From Bacteroidales bacterium (lineage in GTDB: Bacteria > Bacteroidota > Bacteroidia > Bacteroidales > JAFGUD01): a stretch of DNA of 34,863 nucleotides. The first letter of the stretch is position 1. The number at the start of each line of letters is the position of its first letter. This document shows positions 24,471 to 33,472 of the stretch, one piece after another. Below the pieces are notes generated by a model that was not told where the DNA came from, did not search any database, and was given only the letters and a program-made list of their open reading frames with translations. The stretch is taken from assembly GCA_016936595.1 (NCBI GenBank), contig JAFGXO010000221.1, positions 1-34,863 on the forward strand, read 5' to 3'. The position numbers and the translations under genes are program-made.

Positions 24471-25451
24471 TTATTTTTCTCGTTTTATTATGTATTCGGC
24501 AAATTCGTATAATTGTTCTTTTTTACTTGAACTTATTCCTTTCAGGTTTTCTATGTTTTTTTGAGCACTTTCGTATAGTATTTTAATTTTTTCTTTTGTT
24601 ATTTCAGGAATTTGAAGTTTAAAAAAAATGTTTTTAACTTCTTCTATTTTTGCTTGTTCGTCTTTTGTTTCTGCGGTGTAAAGTTGTTTTAGTTTTTCTT
24701 TATCTGTTTTTTCGGCCATGCTTAGAGCATTGATAAGTAAAAAAGTTTTTTTGTTTGTTATAATGTCGTTTCCGATTTTTTTGCCAAACGTTTTTAATTC
24801 ACCAAAAGAGTCAAAATAGTCGTCTTGTATTTGAAAAGCAAGCCCTATATTTATACCAAAATCGTAAATGTTTTTTATGTCGTTTTCAGATGCATCAGAA
24901 ATAATTGCACCCAGAGATAGAGATGCGGCTAATAAAACAGCTGTTTTTAGTTTTATCATTTGCATATATTTTTCTAGAGAAACATTTAGAGTAGTTTCAA
25001 AATCCATGTCAAGTTGTTGACCTTCACATACTTGTAGAGCTGTTTTGTTAATCATCTCAATAACAGGTTTTATTTTATGAGAGGGCAGCTCAATAAGTTT
25101 TTGATAAACAAGAATCATCATTGCATCGCCCGATAAAATAGCCTGATTTACACTCCATTTGGCATGAACTGTTGGGCGATTTCGGCGAACAAATGAATTG
25201 TCCATAACATCGTCGTGCAAAAGAGTAAAATTGTGGAACATTTCAACGGCAAAAGCCGGAATTAGTGCTTCCTTTAAATTTCCTTCGAATATGTCGGTAG
25301 ATAAAAGTACCGAAACCGGACGGATTTTTTTACCTCCTTCTAAAGAGTATGTTATAGGGTCGTATAATTTTTTAATTTCCGGATTATATCCTGAAAATAT
25401 TTCATTGAAATTATCAATTATTAGTTGTTGGTATATTTTTAGTCGTTGCAT
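24471..25451 (-). CDS. Polyprenyl synthetase (trans-isoprenyl diphosphate synthase)
   Basis: Condenses IPP with allylic diphosphates. 326 aa. LEGGKKIRP at residues 37-45, first Asp-rich motif DDVMD (80-84), then RRNRPTVHAKW, GDAMMI, LKTAVLL, and second Asp-rich motif DDYFD (210-214) in FQIQDDYFDSFG with GKKIGNDI after it. The residue five before the first motif is F75, which in some archaeal-type enzymes limits chains to about C20, so a GGPP or FPP product is a reasonable inference; longer chains cannot be excluded. It lies between thiL (upstream, 44-base gap) and atpD. Confidence 0.9.
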   Translation of the reverse strand: MQRLKIYQQLIIDNFNEIFSGYNPEIKKLYDPITYSLEGGKKIRPVSVLLSTDIFEGNLKEALIPAFAVEMFHNFTLLHDDVMDNSFVRRNRPTVHAKWSVNQAILSGDAMMILVYQKLIELPSHKIKPVIEMINKTALQVCEGQQLDMDFETTLNVSLEKYMQMIKLKTAVLLAASLSLGAIISDASENDIKNIYDFGINIGLAFQIQDDYFDSFGELKTFGKKIGNDIITNKKTFLLINALSMAEKTDKEKLKQLYTAETKDEQAKIEEVKNIFFKLQIPEITKEKIKILYESAQKNIENLKGISSSKKEQLYEFAEYIIKREK

Positions 25452-25495
25452 AATTTAATGATTGTTTTTCAATTTATATTTTTCGAGTTGAAAAG

Positions 25496-26542
25496 TTATT
25501 TTTGGGTTAAAAGAGCATTCCAACCTTGGGCTGTTATTTGTACAGGTGTTCCGTCAACAGCAATTAGGTCAATTTCGTCTAATTTATCGGTAATTTCACC
25601 AATGATTGTTATCTGATTGTTGTCTTTTAATTTGTTCGCATCGTTAGGATTAAGAGTAAAAAGAAGTTCGTAATCTTCGCCTCCGTTCATAGCAACAGTT
25701 GCCGGAATTAAGTTCATTTCGTTTGCTGCGTTGTATGTTTGTTTGTCTATTGGAAGCTGGTCTTCGTAAATTTTTGCTCCACATTTTGATTGATTACAAA
25801 TATGCAGTATTTCAGAAGATAAACCGTCGGAAATATCCATCATTGAAGTAGGTAAAATATCCCATTTATGAAAATATTCAACAATATCTCTGCGAGCTTC
25901 AGGACGTAATTGGCGATGTAAAATGTATTCTTTTTCAGACCAATCGGGGTTGGTATTAGTTTCTATAGCTATTTTTTTTTCTCTCTCAAGAATATGTAAA
26001 CCCATGTATGCAGCACCTAAATTACCCGAAACGCAAATAATATCGCCTGATTTTGCTCCGTTTCGGTAAGTTATTCTCTCTTTTTTTGCTTTGCCAACTG
26101 CAGTAATGCTAATCATCATTCCCATTTTTGATGAAGTTGTGTCGCCGCCAATTAAGTCAACATTATAGGCTTCGCAAGCTTCGTAAATACCTGTGTATAA
26201 TTCTTCTAAAGCTTCATAAGAAAATCTATTTGAAACAGCAATCGAAACTAAAATTTGTTCTGGTATTGCGTTCATTGAATAAATATCAGATAAATTAACA
26301 ACAACAGCTTTGTATCCCACATATTTTAGAGGAGCATACGATAAATCAAAATGTATGCCTTCAATTAATAAGTCGTTTGATATAACTGTTTGAAAATCTT
26401 CGGCATATTTAATTATTGCTGCGTCGTCGCCTATACTTTTTTTTGTGCTGCTGTTAACTGTTTTATTGTTTGCTGTTAACTTGTCGATTATCATAAATTC
26501 GCCAAGTTCTGATAATTGTGTCAATTTATTTTTTTCGTTCAT
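25496..26542 (-). CDS. thiL: Thiamine-monophosphate kinase
   Basis: Last step of thiamine diphosphate synthesis: ATP-dependent phosphorylation of thiamine monophosphate. 348 aa, PurM/AIR-synthase fold. Conserved motifs are GEFMIID, SIGDDAAII (residues 37-45, Mg-binding Asp pair), SNDLLIEGIHFDL, GYKAVVVNLSDIYSM, LIGGDTTSS and MMDISDGLSSEI, then MNGGEDYELLFT. All metal and substrate Asp residues appear intact. No other thi gene or TPP riboswitch is nearby. It is the likely first gene of a thiL-polyprenyl synthase unit on the minus strand. Confidence 0.95.
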   Translation of the reverse strand: MNEKNKLTQLSELGEFMIIDKLTANNKTVNSSTKKSIGDDAAIIKYAEDFQTVISNDLLIEGIHFDLSYAPLKYVGYKAVVVNLSDIYSMNAIPEQILVSIAVSNRFSYEALEELYTGIYEACEAYNVDLIGGDTTSSKMGMMISITAVGKAKKERITYRNGAKSGDIICVSGNLGAAYMGLHILEREKKIAIETNTNPDWSEKEYILHRQLRPEARRDIVEYFHKWDILPTSMMDISDGLSSEILHICNQSKCGAKIYEDQLPIDKQTYNAANEMNLIPATVAMNGGEDYELLFTLNPNDANKLKDNNQITIIGEITDKLDEIDLIAVDGTPVQITAQGWNALLTQK

Positions 26543-26701
26543 TTGTCAAAATTTTTACCTTTGTATCGAAATTAAATATTCCAAATATTAGAGCATGTAT
26601 TTTAACTCAAATATTATTTTTTTTAAGTTTTTTTACTTTTTTCTTTTGAATATTTCTATTTTTTTCGCTTGATTATTGTTATTGTTTTTAAAACTTTTTA
26701 T

Positions 26702-27148
26702 ATGAAAATTTTTGCAAAAGTAAGTATAATTATTTTAATGCTTACATTTTTAACAGGATGTTATAAACAAGTTGATTTTGTAGGTTTAAAATCAGCTTCG
26801 GTTTCAAATACTAATACCAATGGAAACATATTGCTATTTGTTGAAGTAGATAACCCGAATTTTTATCCTATTAAAATAGTTGAGAGCGATATAGATGTTT
26901 ATGTTGATAATACACATTTAGGAAAAATAAAAGGAATTCATAAAATTAAAATTCCATCAAAAGGTCCTTCTATTGTAGAAATCCCTGTTAAAGTTAATAT
27001 TGCTGATATTATTTTTAATGTAGGTAATATTTTTGATTTGGTTAAGAATCAACAAACAGAGTTAAGAATTTCGGGCACAATAACAGCAAAAGCACTTTTT
27101 ATTAAAAAAACAATTCAGATAGATGAAGTATCTGAAATTTCATTGTAA
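26702..27148 (+). CDS. LEA-type-2 (WHy-like) domain lipoprotein
   Basis: 148 aa with a lipoprotein signal peptide: basic MKIFAKV, hydrophobic core and lipobox LTGC (Cys about residue 19), so it is probably anchored in the outer or inner membrane. The mature part is a single LEA-2/WHy beta domain: VDFVGLKSASVSNTNTNGNILLFVEVDNPNFYPIKIVESDIDVYVD, then the repeat strand pattern GPSIVEIPVKVNI and LRISGTITAKALFIKKTIQID. Open frame reaches a TTG at 26669; ATG 26702 is preferred because it gives a proper signal. It starts a four-gene run ending with gatE. Confidence 0.82.
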   Translation: MKIFAKVSIIILMLTFLTGCYKQVDFVGLKSASVSNTNTNGNILLFVEVDNPNFYPIKIVESDIDVYVDNTHLGKIKGIHKIKIPSKGPSIVEIPVKVNIADIIFNVGNIFDLVKNQQTELRISGTITAKALFIKKTIQIDEVSEISL

Positions 27149-27181
27149 AATTATTTGATTACTTATAAAACACTTTTAAAA

Positions 27182-27631
27182 ATGAATAAATTAATATTGG
27201 TTTTAATTTTTATTATTGTAAATTTGTCGATGTTTGCACAAGATCAAACAAAAAATTTCAGCGAATTATTTTATTTACAAGATACATTAGGTAACACAAT
27301 AGCCAATAATGGAGGAGATGTTACAATTTTTCAAGATGCAAGACTTGAACAACTAATGTACAATTATTCAAAAGCATTTAAACGTCAACCCCAAAAAACA
27401 TGGCGTGTGCAAATATATTTTGGAACCGGTCGTAACGGACGTGCTTCTGCTCAATCTATTAGAAATAATTTTGAGGTAGATCATCCCGGAGTTCCGACAT
27501 ATTTAATTTTTGAGGAGCCATACTTTAAAGTAAGGGTAGGTGATTTTGATAATAAAATTGATGCTGAAAGATTAAAAATGCAGCTTATAGAGGATTATTC
27601 ACAATTGTTTATAGTTGAAGATACTGATTAA
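27182..27631 (+). CDS. Secreted SPOR-domain protein
   Basis: 149 aa from ATG 27182 (the frame reaches a TTG at 27155). The signal peptide is MNKLILVLIFIIVNLSMFA, cleaved before QDQTK. The mature N-terminus (about 20-70) is a linker with an Asp/Ala helix DARLEQLMYNYSKAF. The C-terminal SPOR domain at about 74-149 has WRVQIYFGTGRNGRASAQSI, YLIFEEPYFKVRVGDFDNKIDAERLKMQL. SPOR domains bind denuded septal peptidoglycan, so a periplasmic cell-wall role is likely. It is 33 bases after the LEA lipoprotein gene and 3 bases before the TraB gene. Confidence 0.88.
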   Translation: MNKLILVLIFIIVNLSMFAQDQTKNFSELFYLQDTLGNTIANNGGDVTIFQDARLEQLMYNYSKAFKRQPQKTWRVQIYFGTGRNGRASAQSIRNNFEVDHPGVPTYLIFEEPYFKVRVGDFDNKIDAERLKMQLIEDYSQLFIVEDTD

Positions 27632-27634
27632 ATT

Positions 27635-28525
27635 ATGAGAAAAATATTTTTTATTTTATTTTTTATTTTATTAAATTATTTGAGTTTTTCTCAGCAAGAT
27701 ACAATCGAAAATTGTTTGCTTTGGGAAATTTCAGGAAATGGGCTTTCTGAATCGTCTTATATATATGGAACAGTGCATATTATACCTGCCGATAAATTTT
27801 TCTTTTTTGATGAATGGATTGAGAGCCTCGAAAAATGCAAATATCTTATTCTTGAAGTTGATTTGAAGATAGGTTTTTTTAAACAATTATCACTTCTGAA
27901 ACAAATGAAAATGCCCAATGATTCTGTGCTTTCTGATTATATGATGGCAGATGAGTTTGATGCGTATAGGTCGTATATGATTGATAGCCTTAAAGTTAGT
28001 AGTGCAAAATATAATATGACATTAATTTATAAACCGTTTTTTACTTACTCCTTGTTGCTTGATGAGGTTATTCCCGGACAAAAAATATTTTACGAAAAAT
28101 ATTTGACAAATTTAGCTAAGGATAATAAAATGAAAATTATTGGTTTAGAGACTATTGATTTTCAGATGAATTTAGTAAATGATATTTCTGTGGCAAATCA
28201 AATACCTATGTTCTTGTTTGATTTTAGCAAAAAAGTTCAAACAGATTTTAAAAAAGAATATTTTAAATTGCTTGATTTGTACGCTACCCAAAATTTAACA
28301 GAAATAAATAATCTTGAACAAGAAGCGGATTCATATCCTTCTTTTTATCAAGATTTTATAATAAACCGAAATGCAAATTGGATTCCGATTATAGAAAAAT
28401 ACATGCTAAATAAACCTTCTTTTATTGCCGTTGGTGCAGCTCATTTGCCCGGCGAATATGGAGTTTTAAAACTTCTTGAAAATAAAGGATATATTGTGAA
28501 ACCGGTTTGTTCAAACTTAAATTAA
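27635..28525 (+). CDS. TraB/GumN family protein
   Basis: 296 aa with a signal peptide (MRKIFFILFFILLNYLSFS, cleaved before QQDTI). TraB/GumN (Tiki-like) signatures: LLWEISGNGLSESSYIYGTVHI with the GxxH motif at about 45-48, LILEVDL with Glu, GLETIDFQ with Glu, NRNANWIPII, and C-terminal GAAHLPGEYGVLKLLENKGYIVKPV. The paired GxxH and Glu residues are candidate metal ligands of the EreA/ChaN/Tiki superfamily of putative metallohydrolases. Substrate is unknown. It is separated from gatE by one base. Confidence 0.88.
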   Translation: MRKIFFILFFILLNYLSFSQQDTIENCLLWEISGNGLSESSYIYGTVHIIPADKFFFFDEWIESLEKCKYLILEVDLKIGFFKQLSLLKQMKMPNDSVLSDYMMADEFDAYRSYMIDSLKVSSAKYNMTLIYKPFFTYSLLLDEVIPGQKIFYEKYLTNLAKDNKMKIIGLETIDFQMNLVNDISVANQIPMFLFDFSKKVQTDFKKEYFKLLDLYATQNLTEINNLEQEADSYPSFYQDFIINRNANWIPIIEKYMLNKPSFIAVGAAHLPGEYGVLKLLENKGYIVKPVCSNLN

Positions 28526-28526
28526 A

Positions 28527-30527
28527 ATGGCTAAAAAATTTGATGCTAAAAAAAACTTTCAAAAAAGTTTAAATGATATTGGATATGTTCCATTAAAAAA
28601 AGCTACAGACGATACATTCAAAAGAATAGGTTTTAAATCGGGCTTAGAAGTTCATCAACAGCTTAAAACCGAAAAAAAATTGTTTTGTAATTGTCCTTCG
28701 GGTATTTTTCACGAGGATTATGATTTTGATGCCGAAATAATTAGGCACATGCGTCCAACTCTTAGTGAGCTTGGTGAATATGATGGAACTGCTTTGATGG
28801 AATTTAAAACCAGAAAAAATATTACTTATCGACTACATAACGACACAACTTGCACTTACGAAATTGACGATACTCCTCCATTTCCTATTAATAAACAAGC
28901 ACTTGAAGTTGCACTTGAAATTTCATTGTTGTCAAAGTTAAACATTGTTGGCGAGGTGCATATTACTCGTAAACAATATCTTGATGGCAGTATTCCAACA
29001 GGTTTTCAACGTACAGCAATTTTGGGCGTTGAAGGCGAAATTCCTCTTAAAAATAAAAAAGTTCGTTTAATTCAGCTTAGTATCGAGGAAGATGCATGTC
29101 GCGAAATTTCTGATATTGGACATAACCGAATTTATAAAACCGACAGATTAGGAACTCCGCTCATTGAAACTGTTACTTATCCCGAACTTTTTACGCCCTA
29201 TGAACTTGCAGAAGCTGCTCAAGTTATTAGATTTTTGAATAGATCTACCGGAAAAGTTAGTATTGGTCCGGGTAGTGGCCGTGAAGATGTAAACGTTAGT
29301 TGCAAAGGCGGAACACGTGTTGAAATTAAAGGTGTTTCGTATATTAAAGCAATTCCTGTACTGTCTTATATTGAGGCTTTTAGACAATTTGCATTGCTAC
29401 ATTTAAGAGATGAAGTTTTACTAAAACAAGTTTCGGATATTAAAAATTGGAAAATTTCGCATAAAGAAATTGATTACAGAAGTTTTGATTTTAGTTATGC
29501 CCCGCTTAAAAATGCAGCTTTAGACAATAAAAAAATTATTGCCGTAAATTTACCTGATTTTCAGGGAGCTTTATCTCATTTTACACAGCCAAAAAAACCT
29601 TTTGCTGATGAAATTAAAGGACGTTTAAAAGTAATAGCATGTTTGGAACGTCCAAATATGATTACTTCGGAGGAATTTGAAATTCCTTATGATAATTATA
29701 TTGTTGATTTTGAGAAGATTAAACAATTGTTAGATGCAAAAAATAACGATGCTCAGATTTTGTTTTGGGCTGATAATGAAGATGTTAAAACTGCATTAGA
29801 AGTGATTGAAGAAAGATGTAAAATGGCTTTAGAAGGAATTCCTCAAGAAACCAGAAAATCACTTGTTGACGGAACTACTATTTTTGAACGTGTATTACCC
29901 GGAGCCGATAGAATGTACCCCGACACAGATTCTGCACCAATTCCGCTTGCTAATGATTATATTGAAAAATTGAAAAATAATTTACCTCCGTTTATTGAAT
30001 ATCGTTACGAACAGTTGACAAAATGGGAGGCACCGGAAGATACTTATCATTACATATTAAGAAATAATTTGAATGATATTATCGAAAAAATTATTGTATT
30101 GGGATTTAATCCAAAATTTGTTGCTTCATTTTTTGGACATTACGTTAAACATACTGAGGGAAAATACAAAAAACACGTTGAATTTACTTATTCTATTATT
30201 TACGGAATGTTTAAGTATCTTAAAATGAATAATATAGATGCTGAAATTTCAAAATTGATGTTTCCTATAATTTACAAACACCCAAGCATGGAATTTGATT
30301 CAATTTTAAATACATTAAAATTTAAGAAACGCTCTAAAAGTGAATTGCTTGCACCTATAGATTTTTTAATTGAAAAATTCACAGAAATTAATAAAAAATC
30401 TAATAATAATGATTTGGAAAAATGGGTGATGGGGCAAATGCACTCTATGGCACTTGGAAACATAAGACTGTCGGAACTTTATAAGGAGGTTGTAGAAAAA
30501 AAGAAAGAAAAATTAGAGCTTAAATAA
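28527..30527 (+). CDS. gatE: Archaeal-type Glu-tRNA(Gln) amidotransferase subunit E
   Basis: In Archaea, GatE with the ammonia-releasing GatD converts Glu-tRNA(Gln) to Gln-tRNA(Gln). Motifs match GatE rather than GatB: GFKSGLEVHQQL at about 35-46, KLFCNCP, IIRHMRPTLSELGEYD (the SELG form is GatE-specific), TCTYEIDDTPPFPINKQALE, RKQYLDGSIPTGFQRTA, SIEEDACREISD, RLGTPLIETVTYPEL, and GSGREDVNVSCKGGTRVEIKG. A GAD-type insert lies around 350-430, then VLPGADRMYPDTDSAPIPL and a C-terminal tail domain. 666 aa is slightly longer than archaeal GatE. It is the last gene of a run of secreted-protein genes and no gatD lies in the window. Family call is firm; partner and activity are not shown. Confidence 0.92.
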   Translation: MAKKFDAKKNFQKSLNDIGYVPLKKATDDTFKRIGFKSGLEVHQQLKTEKKLFCNCPSGIFHEDYDFDAEIIRHMRPTLSELGEYDGTALMEFKTRKNITYRLHNDTTCTYEIDDTPPFPINKQALEVALEISLLSKLNIVGEVHITRKQYLDGSIPTGFQRTAILGVEGEIPLKNKKVRLIQLSIEEDACREISDIGHNRIYKTDRLGTPLIETVTYPELFTPYELAEAAQVIRFLNRSTGKVSIGPGSGREDVNVSCKGGTRVEIKGVSYIKAIPVLSYIEAFRQFALLHLRDEVLLKQVSDIKNWKISHKEIDYRSFDFSYAPLKNAALDNKKIIAVNLPDFQGALSHFTQPKKPFADEIKGRLKVIACLERPNMITSEEFEIPYDNYIVDFEKIKQLLDAKNNDAQILFWADNEDVKTALEVIEERCKMALEGIPQETRKSLVDGTTIFERVLPGADRMYPDTDSAPIPLANDYIEKLKNNLPPFIEYRYEQLTKWEAPEDTYHYILRNNLNDIIEKIIVLGFNPKFVASFFGHYVKHTEGKYKKHVEFTYSIIYGMFKYLKMNNIDAEISKLMFPIIYKHPSMEFDSILNTLKFKKRSKSELLAPIDFLIEKFTEINKKSNNNDLEKWVMGQMHSMALGNIRLSELYKEVVEKKKEKLELK

Positions 30528-30947
30528 TTACCATTTTGATGTTTTTTTTTCCGAAAGCCATTTTTGAGCTTCAATTTCAGAATTAAAAAATCTTTTGTTA
30601 ATATCGGCTCCTGCATCTTCAGAAATTGTTTGATTTACAGTTATTTCTGTTTCAATATTATTGCTAATTATAAATGCAGTTTTACTTACTTTAGTTTCGA
30701 TAATAGTTTTGTTTACGGTTTGGTTTACCCATTTTTGTACATTAGGGCTAACTAAAAAATTTAAGTCTTGCATGTTAATGAGTAAAATTTTTGGCAAAAA
30801 TTCTTTAATAGCTAATTTTAGATGATTCATTTCTCTTTTAAAAATATCATCATTCATATTTTTAGTTCTGTTTTTCCATTTTTGAACCAATAATTTTTTT
30901 TCAGAATTGGCGTAAAGATTTGAGAAATTACTTGAATATATTTCCAT
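30528..30947 (-). CDS. STAS/SpoIIAA-like small protein
   Basis: 139 aa, no signal peptide. The pattern MEIYSSNFSNLYANSEKKLLVQKW (strand), helix FKREMNHLKLAIKEFLPKILLINMQDLNF, helix SPNVQKWVNQTV, then KTAFIISN and a terminal helix FFNSEIEAQKWLSEK follow the SpoIIAA/STAS-like proteins of Bacteroidota, where the last helix (F-N-S-E-x-E-A-x-x-W-L) is the best marker. No phosphorylatable Ser is certain. Its stop abuts the gatE stop with no gap (convergent genes). A -7 box lies 24 bases upstream. It could be a target of a phosphatase such as that at 8405, but they are unlinked. Confidence 0.6.
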   Translation of the reverse strand: MEIYSSNFSNLYANSEKKLLVQKWKNRTKNMNDDIFKREMNHLKLAIKEFLPKILLINMQDLNFLVSPNVQKWVNQTVNKTIIETKVSKTAFIISNNIETEITVNQTISEDAGADINKRFFNSEIEAQKWLSEKKTSKW

Positions 30948-30970
30948 GTTCTAAATTTTTTATAAATTTA

Positions 30971-30978
30971 CAAAATTA
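30971..30978 (-). promoter_or_regulatory. Promoter -7 box for STAS-like gene
   Basis: Read on the minus strand this is TAATTTTG (TAnnTTTG), 23 bases upstream of ATG 30947. A TTG lies 13 bases further on, shorter than usual. Confidence 0.4.
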
Positions 30979-30999
30979 AACCTTTAAAAGCCAACTAAA

Positions 31000-32274
31000 A
31001 TGAAATATTTTTTAACTTTAATTTTTGTTGTATTTACTGCTGTTTTATATGCTCAACAAGTAAAATTTGATGATTATTTTACAAATCAAACACTTAGATT
31101 AGACTATATTCATGCCGGAAACAGCGATACAGCTATAGTTTACTTTGAACAACTAAAAAAAGAACCATTTTGGGGTGGTTCGCACGTAAATCTTGTTGAT
31201 AAATTTAATTACGGCGAATATAAGGTTTTAGTTTACGATGTTGAAACTAATGGTTTATTATATTCAAGATGCTATTCAACTCTTTTTCACGAATGGCAGG
31301 CTACGCCCGAAGCCGATGAGATAAATAGAAGTTTTTACGAAAGTGTTGTTGTTCCTTTTCCTAAAAAAGAAATAAAAATTGTAATACAAGAGCGAGATAA
31401 CAGAAACACTTTTTTAGATATTTTTGAGATGGAAGTTTCGCCTTATAATATGTTTATAAAGAGAGATTTAGTGTATGACTTTGAAACTTATACTTTAATA
31501 GATAACGGAGATCCTGCTAAAAAAGTTGACATTGTTTTTTTAGCTGAAGGATATACATTAACTGAAGTAAACAAATATAAAAGAGATGTTCAAAAATATG
31601 TTAATCAACTGTTTAAATATGAGCCATTTAAAAGCAATAAAAATAAATTTAATATCCATGTAATAGTTTCCATTTCTGAAGAAAGCGGTACTGATATTCC
31701 GGGCGATAGCATTTGGAAAAATACAATACTTAGTTCAAACTTTTACACTTTTGGAACAGAAAGATATTTAACAACTCAGGATTTTAAAACTGTAAGAGAC
31801 GTAGCGGCTTTGGCTCCTTATGATCAAATTTATATACTTACTAATACCGATAAATACGGAGGCGGAGGAATTTATAATTTTTATAACTTGTGCGTTTCAG
31901 ATCATCAAGCTGCACCGGCAGTTTTTGTTCATGAATTTGGACACGGTTTTGGCGGATTAGCCGATGAATACTGGACTTCTGATGTTGCCGTTGACGATTA
32001 TTACCCCACAGACATTGAACCCGCAGATCCAAATATCACTACTATGGTAGATTTTAATTCAAAATGGGCAGATATGGTAGATGCAAATACTCCAGTTCCT
32101 ACTCCTGCAAATCAACAATATATTTCAACTGTTGGCGTTTTTGAAGGAGGCGGTTATGTTGAAAAAGGAGTGTTTCGTCCTCAACAAAATTGTATTATGA
32201 GATCGCTTTCTTATCCCTTTTGTAAAGTATGCCAGAGAGCTATACAACAAATGATCGACTTTTATAGCGAGTAA
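31000..32274 (+). CDS. Secreted M64-family metallopeptidase (IgA-peptidase-like)
   Basis: Zinc peptidase, 424 aa, with a signal peptide (MKYFLTLIFVVFTAVLYA, cleaved before QQVKF). The N-terminal beta domain (about 20-155) is the Peptidase M64 N-terminal domain, with TLRLDYIHAGNSDTAIVYFE and the GGSHVNLVD segment. The catalytic half starts KKVDIVFLAEGYTLTE and contains the zinc site HEFGHGFGGLADEY, with His 311, Glu 312 and His 315. CIMRSL and CKVCQRAIQQMI near the end are typical. No C-terminal type IX sorting domain is present, so it is probably periplasmic or lost to the medium. The founding M64 member cleaves IgA, but host contact cannot be inferred here. Confidence 0.92.
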   Translation: MKYFLTLIFVVFTAVLYAQQVKFDDYFTNQTLRLDYIHAGNSDTAIVYFEQLKKEPFWGGSHVNLVDKFNYGEYKVLVYDVETNGLLYSRCYSTLFHEWQATPEADEINRSFYESVVVPFPKKEIKIVIQERDNRNTFLDIFEMEVSPYNMFIKRDLVYDFETYTLIDNGDPAKKVDIVFLAEGYTLTEVNKYKRDVQKYVNQLFKYEPFKSNKNKFNIHVIVSISEESGTDIPGDSIWKNTILSSNFYTFGTERYLTTQDFKTVRDVAALAPYDQIYILTNTDKYGGGGIYNFYNLCVSDHQAAPAVFVHEFGHGFGGLADEYWTSDVAVDDYYPTDIEPADPNITTMVDFNSKWADMVDANTPVPTPANQQYISTVGVFEGGGYVEKGVFRPQQNCIMRSLSYPFCKVCQRAIQQMIDFYSE

Positions 32275-32281
32275 TTTTGAT

Positions 32282-32305
32282 ATAATAAGTTTTTATACTT
32301 ATTAT
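32282..32305. repeat. Inverted repeat between M64 peptidase and LytTR genes
   Basis: Perfect 9-base arms ATAATAAGT (32282-32290) and ACTTATTAT (32297-32305) with a 6-base spacer. The following sequence is not T-rich, so it is not a clear terminator. Confidence 0.4.
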
Positions 32306-32421
32306 TGCACCTCGAAAAGAAATATTTTTTTTACTCCAAACAATTAATATTAATATTAAATTACTGATAATATAGTGTTGTTTTTTTTGTTTTTGTGATT
32401 AATAAGATAGAAACTAATTTA

Positions 32422-33258
32422 ATGCTGAAATTTTTAAGAAGACCATATCCTTTTAATTCTGACCCTATACATAATGCGAAAATAATTTTTTTTATTAGCG
32501 TTATATTTGGTTTATTCTTGTTTTTTTTTCAACCTTTTAATATTGACGCCCTTCCGGTAAAAAGTAAACTTTCAATTAGTTTGCTTGTTTCAATTATTAC
32601 TTTTGCTATATTAAGTTTTAATTTATTAGTCCTTCCGTCTTATTTAACCGGAATTTTCAGAAATGATAAATGGAATATTTTTAAGGAAATTATTTGGAAT
32701 ACATGGTTGCTTTCGTTGTTGGCTATAGGTTATTTTTTTTACTTTAAATTTACAAATGTTGCTTCTTTTGATGGCATTGAGTTTGCTAAGATTATTTTAA
32801 TTGGCATTATACCTATAACAATTTTAGTCTTTTTAAATCAAAATAGGTTGTTAAAGCTTAATTTAAGTGATGCTGTTGAGCTAAACAAAAAAATTTTATC
32901 TAAAATAAATTCTGAAAATAAAATAGTTGTTTTTGAATCTGAATATAAAAATGATACAATTTCATTAATTGTTACTTCTATAATAGCAATTAAATCAGCA
33001 GGAAATTACATTGAAATTTACTGGAAAGAAAAAACTAAAACAAATAAAAATCTTGTTAGAATGAAAATGCAAGAAGCAGAAGATTTATTGTTCAATTATA
33101 ACTTCTTTTTTAGATGCCACCGTACATTTTTAATTAACACAAATTTTATTGATAATGCTGAAGGGAATTCGTTAGGATTAAAATTAAATATGGTAAATAT
33201 TGATTTTCAAATTCCAGTTTCCAGACCTTATGTTGCCAAATTAAAAGAAATAATTTAG
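32422..33258 (+). CDS. Membrane-anchored LytTR-type DNA-binding regulator
   Basis: 278 aa from ATG 32422; the frame also offers GTG 32395, but MLKFLRRPYPFN is the usual start in such Bacteroidota proteins. Four hydrophobic helices fill about residues 20-145 (KIIFFISVIFGLFLFFF, ISLLVSIITFAILSFNLLV, WLLSLLAIGYFFYFKF, KIILIGIIPITILVFL). A LytTR domain follows at about 165-278, with IKSAGNYIEIYW, LVRMKMQEAEDLLF, FFRCHRTFLINTNFI and IPVSRPYVAKLKEI. It lacks a receiver domain, so sensing is probably through the membrane part. LytTR regulators often control neighbouring or exported proteins; the M64 peptidase gene is immediately upstream. Confidence 0.88.
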   Translation: MLKFLRRPYPFNSDPIHNAKIIFFISVIFGLFLFFFQPFNIDALPVKSKLSISLLVSIITFAILSFNLLVLPSYLTGIFRNDKWNIFKEIIWNTWLLSLLAIGYFFYFKFTNVASFDGIEFAKIILIGIIPITILVFLNQNRLLKLNLSDAVELNKKILSKINSENKIVVFESEYKNDTISLIVTSIIAIKSAGNYIEIYWKEKTKTNKNLVRMKMQEAEDLLFNYNFFFRCHRTFLINTNFIDNAEGNSLGLKLNMVNIDFQIPVSRPYVAKLKEII

Positions 33259-33418
33259 ATTTTATTGCTTAATTTCGTCCCTAAAATTAAAATAATACAT
33301 TAGTCTTAATTTGTTGATAATAAGAGTTTTAAACTTTGCAATTTATCCCTAATTTTAAAATATAAAACACAAGTTTGTTTTTTCATACCTTAAACAACTA
33401 AAATAATTTAGGTTTTAG

Positions 33419-33426
33419 TATTTTTG
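33419..33426 (+). promoter_or_regulatory. Promoter -7 box for nitronate monooxygenase-type gene
   Basis: TATTTTTG matches TAnnTTTG, 46 bases before ATG 33473. No -33 TTG at the usual distance. Confidence 0.4.
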
Positions 33427-33472
33427 TGCTAATTAAATTAAAATTTTTAAATAACTTTTGAAAATAATAGAA

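Noticed and set aside
28527-30527. Calling the amidotransferase GatB
   Set aside because: The SELGEYD motif, the GAD-type insert and the 666-residue length fit GatE; GatB is about 480 residues.
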